Positions 1-6,573 of a DNA stretch of 13,955 nucleotides are shown here, one piece after another. This DNA is from Candidatus Stahliibacteriota bacterium. Its GTDB lineage: Bacteria; Hydrothermota; Tepidihabitantia; SM23-42. The stretch covers positions 1-13,955 of the forward strand of contig SOIY01000236.1 of NCBI GenBank assembly GCA_004376785.1. Reading direction: 5' to 3'. Each line of letters opens with the position of its first letter. The stretch's first letter is position 1. Both the position numbers and the translations under genes were made by a program. Under the pieces are notes generated by a model. The model was not told the origin of the DNA, did no database searches, and saw only the letters and a list, made by a program, of their open reading frames with translations.

Positions 1-98
1 ATGGTAAAGACTCTGCTGGCAATGCATTAGCACCCGGGGTGTACTTTATATCAGAGAAAAATAGCGATATACGGGTGAAGGTGGTGAAACTGGATTAA
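1..98 (+). CDS. C-terminal fragment of a secreted protein with a T9SS/FlgD-like sorting tail (partial, 5' end outside window)
   Basis: The frame beginning at base 3 is open to TAA at 96-98 and gives about 31 residues. It contains the pattern DSAGNALAPGVYFI followed by a basic, beta-prone end (VKVVKLD). The same tail style (GVYF/YI, about 15 residues, then KKVVK or KKIIK) ends the two complete peptidases in this window, so this is almost certainly the end of a third exported protein. In known T9SS systems this domain directs cargo across the outer membrane and is removed or used for anchoring. Nothing can be said about the rest of the protein. The ATG at base 1 is in another frame that stops after nine codons and is not a start. 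The gene is followed by the terminator at 191-224. Confidence 0.75.
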   Translation, partial: GKDSAGNALAPGVYFISEKNSDIRVKVVKLD

Positions 99-190
99 AT
101 GTAACAATCTGGATTTTCCAAAAATGAATCCCGCTCTTTTACAAAAGGGCTGGATGAATTGGGCAACTACATTAAAATAACAATAAACTA
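99..190. other. Short intergenic stretch, no gene seen
   Basis: This AT-rich spacer lies between the partial cargo gene and the terminator hairpin. A weak imperfect inverted repeat occurs around 134-150 (GCTCTTTT, AC, AAAAGGGC). No convincing ORF, promoter or RNA gene was recognised. Confidence 0.4.
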
Positions 191-224
191 AAAAGGGCAC
201 TGATAAAACCAGTGCCCCTTTTTT
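191..224. terminator. Bidirectional intrinsic terminator between convergent genes
   Basis: An 8-bp perfect GC-rich stem (GGGCACTG at 195-202 with CAGTGCCC at 210-217) encloses a 7-nt loop. A-rich sequence precedes the stem and a T6 tract follows at 219-224. On the minus strand the same stem is followed by a T run made by the A4 at 191-194. It can therefore end transcription of the plus-strand gene stopping at 98 and of the minus-strand peptidase stopping at 241. Confidence 0.9.
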
Positions 225-240
225 AATTAAAATACCATAA

Positions 241-1776
241 TCAAATTTTTATAATCTTTTTGGTAATGATTTTCTTGTTGATATTTACCCTTAAGATATA
301 AACACCTTTAGGCAGATTCTCACCAGTTTTGTTATTCAATTGCAATTTGATTTTGTTGTTTCCTGCTTTGAATTCTCTTTTTATATTATTAACTTTTCTA
401 CCTGCACAATTGTAAAGGTCAATCTGGACATCTGTACTTTGTTCAAGAAACATATGAAGGTTTATATGGGTCAATCCAGGATTGCCTGAAATGGTCAGCA
501 TTGAGTTTGGAATTGTGTTGGATTCAGTTTCTGCAATCCACATATTATGACCAGTGGGTTTTAAAAATGGATCAGCAAGCAGGACCATCCCATAGTGCCA
601 GCAGAGTTCATCAAAGGTTACGCCGTAGTCAGTAATATGGGTAAACCAATCCTTAAATGCTTCACCCAGTGTTTTGTTTTGTCCAAGGGGTTGGTAAAAA
701 TAATAGAAATCGAGCATACTGCCGGTCTTGGTTGAACCGACTGACCCCAATCCATAATTCTGGTTGAAGATTGCACGACTTCCTCCACAATTACCAGCTG
801 TTGTATACCGCGAAAATGAACATGCAAAGAAATTGTAAAAATTTGTTGGAGGGTCTTGATTTATATATTCATACGAGTAATAATTATCATGATTAGAACC
901 ACTATTATAGGTAAACTGATGTCCACCTGGCCAGGAGTGTGCAAATACAGAGACCCATGCCTGGGTTGTATCGAGCTTTGTCCGATACACAGATGCCCTG
1001 GTCGTTTCTGGATCCCAATAATTCATTGTATCAGGATAGAGTAATGATATATCATATGCCCATTGTCCAGCCCAGGGTATCCAATCATCATCAACAAACA
1101 CGAGTGCACGTTGCGTTAAAAATAGTGTATCATGACGATATGCATTATTTTTACGAAAATAATTTTCAAGTAAAAGGGTATCATCACCAATTCCTGATGG
1201 GACAAGTCTCCCAACATAGATTTCAGGTTCGATAGTACCAGTATGGCCATCATATTTTCCATTACCAGTATTCATCGTATCAAGCCAGGTGCCGTCTAAA
1301 TCCATATAAAAGAGGTCACACGGAAAATCTGCATAACCATATTGATTAAAATCATCTGCAATTTCAAACCATGCTGTAGGTATGTCACCTACAAGTAAAA
1401 CACCTTCGATGTTATTTGTGTCATAAAGATCCTTAATAAATTGACGAAATGTATCTGGATTTCCACCAGAGGTTTGATAACTAAGAACATCGTATCCCTC
1501 AGACTGCAGGTTGGTTGCTAATTGATCTATTTCGTTTGTTAGAGCACTTGCAATGTTTTGTTCAGTGAAAATTGCTATTGTTCCTGCTCTGCCATCACTG
1601 TGCATAGTCTTGTTCAGAATGCAAGAAAAATCATTGTAAGGATGCTGCTCTATCCATTCCTCATATGATTCTGGTCTGGAGCCTGGAGGCCCTGCCCATT
1701 TTAATAATGGAACTTCATCCTGTTCAGCACTGAATAAAAATACTGTTAAAACAAACATCAAACCATGTTTTTTCAT
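241..1776 (-). CDS. Secreted gingipain-like (C25, clan CD) cysteine peptidase with T9SS sorting tail
   Basis: The 511-aa product has a short signal peptide (residues 1-17, MKKHGLMFVLTVFLFSA), a caspase/gingipain-like alpha-beta domain (about 66-405) and a C-terminal sorting domain (about 425-511, ending KGVYILRV…KKIIKI). The likely catalytic dyad is His280 (VFAHS) and Cys319 (FFACS), matching the clan CD pattern of a beta strand then His, and a strand then Ala-Cys. Other family marks are GVLLVGDIPTAW (125-136), YMDLDGTW (157-164), EIYVGRL (185-191) and LLADPFLKP (399-407). Unlike the 1512-aa peptidase at 2035 it has almost no pro-region. The ATG at 1776 is supported by a strong SD (GAAGGAGA, 1783-1790, 6-nt spacing) and by the signal peptide. 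It is probably exported and surface-bound or released. Cleavage specificity cannot be read from the sequence. Confidence 0.85.
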   Translation of the reverse strand: MKKHGLMFVLTVFLFSAEQDEVPLLKWAGPPGSRPESYEEWIEQHPYNDFSCILNKTMHSDGRAGTIAIFTEQNIASALTNEIDQLATNLQSEGYDVLSYQTSGGNPDTFRQFIKDLYDTNNIEGVLLVGDIPTAWFEIADDFNQYGYADFPCDLFYMDLDGTWLDTMNTGNGKYDGHTGTIEPEIYVGRLVPSGIGDDTLLLENYFRKNNAYRHDTLFLTQRALVFVDDDWIPWAGQWAYDISLLYPDTMNYWDPETTRASVYRTKLDTTQAWVSVFAHSWPGGHQFTYNSGSNHDNYYSYEYINQDPPTNFYNFFACSFSRYTTAGNCGGSRAIFNQNYGLGSVGSTKTGSMLDFYYFYQPLGQNKTLGEAFKDWFTHITDYGVTFDELCWHYGMVLLADPFLKPTGHNMWIAETESNTIPNSMLTISGNPGLTHINLHMFLEQSTDVQIDLYNCAGRKVNNIKREFKAGNNKIKLQLNNKTGENLPKGVYILRVNINKKIITKKIIKI

Positions 1777-1782
1777 ATTTTA

Positions 1783-1790
1783 TCTCCTTC
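1783..1790 (-). promoter_or_regulatory. Strong ribosome binding site of the 511-aa peptidase
   Basis: GAAGGAGA on the minus strand, six bases before the ATG at 1774-1776. It fixes this start and contrasts with the SD-less start of the divergent peptidase at 2035. Confidence 0.85.
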
Positions 1791-1799
1791 TTGTTAAAG

Positions 1800-1827
1800 A
1801 TTATAGTTGTTATCAGGACTAAGTCAA
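1800..1827 (-). promoter_or_regulatory. Sigma70-type promoter for the 511-aa peptidase
   Basis: On the minus strand TTGACT (1822-1827) and TATAAT (1800-1805) are separated by 16 bp, close to the housekeeping consensus. The predicted transcription start near 1793 gives a leader of about 17 nt that contains the SD. Confidence 0.75.
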
Positions 1828-1840
1828 GACCTCGATGAAC

Positions 1841-1893
1841 TAAGTTCCAAATTCCAAGCACCAAATTACAAATAAAATCCAAATACCAAATCC
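1841..1893. repeat. Dispersed CCAA-rich intergenic repeat, copy 1
   Basis: A degenerate series of TTCCAA/ACCAAAT/ATCCAAAT units lies between the two divergent peptidase promoters. The 19-mer at 1847-1865 (CCAAATTCCAAGCACCAAA) is, as reverse complement, identical at 18 of 19 positions to 10699-10717 in the argS-EIIA gap, so both belong to one repeat family. On the minus strand it reads as peptide-like 'LGIWNL', which creates a spurious ORF through this area. No inverted partner was seen within this copy. Confidence 0.7.
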
Positions 1894-1995
1894 ATCCATC
1901 CCATCTTACGATAGGTATGAAAAAAATTAACAAAAGCAATGAACTTTAGGTTTTTTTCGTCTAAATAGATGTGGCCAAGTTTCTGTAATTGCATC

Positions 1996-2023
1996 TTGAT
2001 ATTTCTTCTATATTCAATATAAT
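1996..2023 (+). promoter_or_regulatory. Sigma70-type promoter for the 1512-aa peptidase, near-leaderless
   Basis: TTGATA (1996-2001) and TATAAT (2018-2023) have a 16-bp spacer. The -10 box ends 11 bases before the ATG at 2035, so a start 6-8 bases downstream leaves only about 4-6 nt of leader. No Shine-Dalgarno sequence is present. Confidence 0.7.
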
Positions 2024-2034
2024 TTCAATAACAT

Positions 2035-5000
2035 ATGAAAAAGCATTTATTAATTAATACAGCATTCTTTTTGTCAGTCCCATTAAATTTTTTATTCTCT
2101 AATATTACTTACGAGGTTCCAGTAGGGGATATCGAGTATAATATAGTAACAACAAAAGGTTTTGATCGTATAATGATTGCTGGTTCCTTTTCGACATTTG
2201 AGCCAGGATGTCCTGAACTGCCTGCGATCACTTATAATTATCTCTTACCACAAAACAAGAAATTAAAAAATATTGAAATTCTGGTTGAAGAATGGCAGGA
2301 AATTCCCGGTAATTTCTATATTTATCCAAAACAAAAGGAAATGATTATATTTGAAGATTATAAATTTACTGAGCCAGATCAGGAAATTTATACTTCAAAT
2401 AGGTCATTCCCGGAAGATCTTCTTGTTTGCTCGAATTCTGGTAATATAAGGGGTTATCATATTGGACAGTTCGGCATTGTTCCATTTAAATATTTTCCAA
2501 AGGCAGGACAGCTTTACATATTAAAAAAATTGGTGATCAGGATTGAAACAAGAAATAGTGAGGTTTGTATATTTCCTAAGCGTCAAACCAGTCTTGCCAA
2601 AAGTGTGGTTGACAGAATACTTTCATATATGGTTGTTAATAAATCATCGATAAATGATGTGGATATAAAACCTCCTTTTTATATCGAAGATAATCTCAAA
2701 GATTTGGAACCTACTGATTTACCATCCCTTCTTGGTGCGCCGATAGATTTACTCATTATCACAACACATTCACAGTTTAATGGATACAGTGATTTTTCGC
2801 GTTTTAAAAAGGTTTTGGGTTACAATACCGTAGTAAAAACATTATCCTGGATTAGACAGCATTATCAGGGTATTGATGATGCTGAACGGATAAGAAATTT
2901 CATAAAAGATGCAGTAGAAAACTGGGGTGTGATTTATGTTTTAATGGGCGGAGATGTTCCAGATATACCTACAAGATGGATCTGGATGACTCCATTGTTT
3001 GATTATTGGCCCGTCCACACTATAACAGATCTATACTTTTCTGACCTCGATGGTAATTGGAATTTTGATGGCGATGAAAAGTTTGGTGAGGTTGAAGATT
3101 CCTTAGATTTTTATCCTGATGTCTTTGTTGGACGTTTGCCAACAAACTATAATTATGAGATTTGTGATTATATTGATAAAATTAACTCGTACTTACACCC
3201 GATAAATACAGATATTCAGATCAAAGCGCTATTTTTTACTTCAGATTTTGATATGCCGGGCGATGCATATGCAATGGGGCAAAGGTTGGCTGACCATCTT
3301 CCACCCTGGTTTATCACAAGTTTTCTAAATGAAAGACCACCTGGGGAGCTGAAGGATTCCATTAATTCTGGATTTGGTTTAATAACTGGATTGGGGCATG
3401 GCGATGTAAATTTAATAAGGGTTCGCAATAGCCCAAGAGAGAATGTAACCAATTTCTTTTTTGATTCCTTGGTCAATATGGATAACTATGCAATGATGTT
3501 TGTGATCACATGTTATACAAATACATTCCAATCAGATTGTCTTAGTAAACATTGGATATTAAACCCTTATGGTGGTGGAATTGGTTATATTGGACCAACA
3601 CATTTTAGCGAAGCATATCTTCATGAGGAATATACTAATAGACAGTTTGATTCACTTTTTAGTTTTCCTTTATCTGCAGTTTTAGCAAAGTCAAAAATTC
3701 CTTTTATTTCAGCATCCCAATTGGATAATCCGTACCGATTATACCAATTTACTCTTGCACTCTTGGGTGATCCGACATTAACTTTATGGGATAGTATACC
3801 ATTAAATTATAATACAATAGATATTACACCAGATACACTTCATGTAGGTTTTGATACGGTAACCATCAATGTAGATCCCTCAGTGCCTTTTAAGGTTGTC
3901 TTTTTTAAAGAGGATGAGATCTTTAAATGGGATTCTGCAGGTTCGGGTGTATTACAGAGTTGTATGCTGACCGAATCCCCGGGTTATTTAAAGTATACAG
4001 TGATGAGTGATGGTTATATTTCTTATACAGACTCTATTTTGGTTATGCCTGGTGATCCTTATCTTGTTTATGATGGTCATACGATTTTGGATACAATGCA
4101 AAATGGGAATGGTGTTATAAACCCGGGTGAAGATATTTATTTGTATTTAGCACTAAAAAACAATGGTGGTTTAGTGGCTAGTGGGGTTCGTGCGCAAATC
4201 TTCTGTTCGGATAGTTTACTTACAATGATAAAGGATGCAGCATTATTTGCAGATATTGTTCCTGGAGAGAGTGGCGAGAATCTTACGCCATTCTATTTTC
4301 AAATTTCGGATTTTATGCCTGACGAGTATTCATTTAATTTTGAGGTTATTATAAATTATTCTGCAGTACAGAGTAATGACAGTTTTCAGGTAATAGGTTC
4401 AGCACCTGTGCTTGTTCATTTCACCCAGAAGTTTGATATTTCCGATGATACTGTTAGTATTTTACCATATTTAGCGAATAATGGCAATGCTTTTGCAGAT
4501 TCAGTTTATGGATTGATCAGTTCATATTCAGATACAGTTATAGTGATTGATGGTATAGTAGATTTCCCACTTATTGCTGCTGATTCAATAATTTCTTCTG
4601 ATCCCGATTCGTTTAGGATTTATCTCAATTATCCGGGTTCTCAAGTTAGATTTAATTTCAAAGTATATAATCGGGGATTATGTGTTTTAGATCGCGAGGT
4701 TGTATTAGATACGCCTGTTGCACCCGGTTCCCTATGGATATATGGTATGGAGAATGCCATTGCGCTTGAATGGTCTACGGTTTCTGGCGCAGTGGGTTAT
4801 CGTGCGTATCGTGCATTAGATTATGAAGGTACTTATACTTTTTTAAACAACCATTTAGAACCTACATGTCATTTAGACGATTATGATGTACAACCTGAAC
4901 AGGATTATTATTATTATGTAGAGGCAGTTGATTCGTCGATGAATCAAGGTGAATCATCAGATACAGTATGTGGTAGGATGAATCCCATGCTTGCGCCGGG

Positions 5001-6573
5001 CTGGCCTCAAACAGTCTATGATTATCTGTTTTCTTCACCGAATTTTGGTGATATTGATCCTTCCTATCCTGGCCTTGAGATTGTGGTTTGCGGAAAAGAA
5101 GGTAATATCTATGCTTGGCATTATGATGGAACTCCAGTGGTTGGTGATGGTCGAATATTTAATATTTCTCCTGCTGAAGTCTGGACATCTCCGGCAATTG
5201 GTGATGTAAATAGGGATGGCTCAGTCGACATCGTCTTCGGGGTTAGAAGAACAACGGATAATCTATATGTAATAAGTTATGATCCGATAACAGGTCAGGC
5301 TACAGCACTTTCTGGTTGGCCAAAATCTATTTCAAACATAATTGGTTCTCCTGTTCTTGCTGATATTGATGATGATGGTTATCTGGAAATATTTATTTGG
5401 ACACTAAATGCAGATATATATGTATTTCACCACGACGGCACTGGGGTTTATTCAGCAGATGGTCTATTAAAGAATCTTCCTGGTATTGCCTTTGGTACGT
5501 TGGCAATTGGTGATATAAATTGCGATGGCGATTTAGAGATTGTTTGTTGCGGAGGGAGTAGTTCAGATTCTTTATTCGCCTGGGATAGATATGGCAATTA
5601 TCTTGCTGGATTTCCTGTATATATACAACCCAGGGGACTTAGGTATTCAACTGTATTGGGAAATATTCTGGGTGATGAAAATCTTGAAATCTGTTTCTAT
5701 GCAGACTCGACAAATATGGTTTATTTGGTGGACGCAAACGGAAATATTCAGTGGTCACGCGATTTATCTAGTCTGGCTGATGTTGAAGGAAGTCCCATAA
5801 TTGCAGATGTAAATGATGATGGATACCCAGAAATTATCTGTGGTTACAAATTAGGTTTTACCATTCTTGATTCATTGGGTAATACTCTTTCTGGTTTTCC
5901 AGATATAACTCACAATGCAAAATTGCCGGTTGTTGTTAATGTGGAGAATAACAACGACGTAGAAATAGTGGTTGGTTCATCAAACAGGACGCTTTATGCA
6001 TATAAAAGTAACGGCACACAGGCACCTGGATTTCCCATCCAATTTGGTAATGCAATAGACGCCTCGCCTGCAGTATACGATATTGATTTCGATGGAACAT
6101 TGGAACTTATGGTTGGCAGTTTCGATTTCAAATTTTACGTTTTTGATTTAAATACAACCTGCTGGAAATGGCCAAAATTCCGATATGACCCATATAATTC
6201 CGGGACCTACAGGTCAGGGTATTACCCTGGGATTACCAACACTAATAAAGGAGCTACGATTATCAGTTTTGGACTAAAAATAAAGCCCAGTATTTTTTCA
6301 ATGAAAACAGTAATTGAATTTAGCATAGGGCATCCCGATAGGACAACACGTTCATCCTACGGGACAGGTAGGGCAGAGGGCATAGAGTTGAAGATTTATG
6401 ATGTCAGTGGTAGATTGATTAGACAATTTGACTATTCGACTATAGGACTATCCAACCAAGTTACTTGGTGTGGTGATGATGATCTTGGCCGTAAACTTTC
6501 TAATGGAGTTTACTTCATCAGGTTTGAGACTGACAAAGAAGCAATAGTTAAAAAAGTGGTGAAAATTCATTAA
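2035..6573 (+). CDS. Large multidomain gingipain-like (C25) peptidase with beta-propeller repeats and T9SS sorting tail
   Basis: The 1512-aa product is, in order: signal peptide (1-22); pro-region (about 25-230); C25 gingipain domain (about 237-585) with likely catalytic His455 (GLGHG) and Cys493 (VITCYT), plus FSDLDGNW (335-342), DVFVGRLPT and ALLGDPTL; Ig-like segment (590-670); CARDB-like domain (about 676-790, with NGNGVINPGED); a second beta domain (790-890); fibronectin III-like domain (about 896-975); eight FG-GAP/PQQ-like propeller units (about 1003-1380); and a FlgD-like T9SS tail (1405-1512, ending SNGVYFIRF…KKVVKIH). It is expected to be exported to the surface and activated by pro-region removal. 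The propeller and Ig domains suggest binding to a surface or substrate. The start at 2035 is chosen because the signal peptide begins there. The next gene overlaps its stop codon. Confidence 0.88.
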   Translation: MKKHLLINTAFFLSVPLNFLFSNITYEVPVGDIEYNIVTTKGFDRIMIAGSFSTFEPGCPELPAITYNYLLPQNKKLKNIEILVEEWQEIPGNFYIYPKQKEMIIFEDYKFTEPDQEIYTSNRSFPEDLLVCSNSGNIRGYHIGQFGIVPFKYFPKAGQLYILKKLVIRIETRNSEVCIFPKRQTSLAKSVVDRILSYMVVNKSSINDVDIKPPFYIEDNLKDLEPTDLPSLLGAPIDLLIITTHSQFNGYSDFSRFKKVLGYNTVVKTLSWIRQHYQGIDDAERIRNFIKDAVENWGVIYVLMGGDVPDIPTRWIWMTPLFDYWPVHTITDLYFSDLDGNWNFDGDEKFGEVEDSLDFYPDVFVGRLPTNYNYEICDYIDKINSYLHPINTDIQIKALFFTSDFDMPGDAYAMGQRLADHLPPWFITSFLNERPPGELKDSINSGFGLITGLGHGDVNLIRVRNSPRENVTNFFFDSLVNMDNYAMMFVITCYTNTFQSDCLSKHWILNPYGGGIGYIGPTHFSEAYLHEEYTNRQFDSLFSFPLSAVLAKSKIPFISASQLDNPYRLYQFTLALLGDPTLTLWDSIPLNYNTIDITPDTLHVGFDTVTINVDPSVPFKVVFFKEDEIFKWDSAGSGVLQSCMLTESPGYLKYTVMSDGYISYTDSILVMPGDPYLVYDGHTILDTMQNGNGVINPGEDIYLYLALKNNGGLVASGVRAQIFCSDSLLTMIKDAALFADIVPGESGENLTPFYFQISDFMPDEYSFNFEVIINYSAVQSNDSFQVIGSAPVLVHFTQKFDISDDTVSILPYLANNGNAFADSVYGLISSYSDTVIVIDGIVDFPLIAADSIISSDPDSFRIYLNYPGSQVRFNFKVYNRGLCVLDREVVLDTPVAPGSLWIYGMENAIALEWSTVSGAVGYRAYRALDYEGTYTFLNNHLEPTCHLDDYDVQPEQDYYYYVEAVDSSMNQGESSDTVCGRMNPMLAPGWPQTVYDYLFSSPNFGDIDPSYPGLEIVVCGKEGNIYAWHYDGTPVVGDGRIFNISPAEVWTSPAIGDVNRDGSVDIVFGVRRTTDNLYVISYDPITGQATALSGWPKSISNIIGSPVLADIDDDGYLEIFIWTLNADIYVFHHDGTGVYSADGLLKNLPGIAFGTLAIGDINCDGDLEIVCCGGSSSDSLFAWDRYGNYLAGFPVYIQPRGLRYSTVLGNILGDENLEICFYADSTNMVYLVDANGNIQWSRDLSSLADVEGSPIIADVNDDGYPEIICGYKLGFTILDSLGNTLSGFPDITHNAKLPVVVNVENNNDVEIVVGSSNRTLYAYKSNGTQAPGFPIQFGNAIDASPAVYDIDFDGTLELMVGSFDFKFYVFDLNTTCWKWPKFRYDPYNSGTYRSGYYPGITNTNKGATIISFGLKIKPSIFSMKTVIEFSIGHPDRTTRSSYGTGRAEGIELKIYDVSGRLIRQFDYSTIGLSNQVTWCGDDDLGRKLSNGVYFIRFETDKEAIVKKVVKIH
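5050..6175 (+). other. Eight-unit FG-GAP/PQQ-like beta-propeller region inside the C25 peptidase
   Basis: Units of about 44-53 residues recur with loop motifs starting near residues 1006, 1057, 1110, 1160, 1208, 1258, 1302 and 1349 of the 1512-aa protein. Five loops carry a canonical calcium-type DxDxDG(x2)E/D pattern (GDVNRDGSVD, DIDDDGYLE, DINCDGDLE, DVNDDGYPE, DIDFDGTLE). The loops at 1006, 1208 and 1302 are degenerate. Each loop is followed by a strand such as NIYAWHYDG or TLYAYKSNG and often GFP. This resembles propellers that bind calcium and mediate contact with proteins or glycans. Confidence 0.75.
6556..6571 (+). promoter_or_regulatory. Candidate coupled start site: GTGGTGA plus AUU overlapping the upstream stop
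   Basis: GTGGTGA (6556-6562) could pair with the 16S anti-SD. Six bases later comes ATT (6569-6571), which shares its last base with the TAA stop (6571-6573) of the peptidase. No ATG, GTG or TTG lies in frame between the upstream in-frame stop (6560-6562) and GTG at 6689, while the 40 codons in between are clearly protein-like. The motif also encodes the peptidase C-terminus, so chance is possible. Confidence 0.45.

Noticed and set aside
1724..1939. Minus-strand 71-aa ORF across the peptidase promoter region
   Set aside because: It is a translation of repeat copy 1 and the promoter, overlapping the signal-peptide region of the 511-aa peptidase in another frame.
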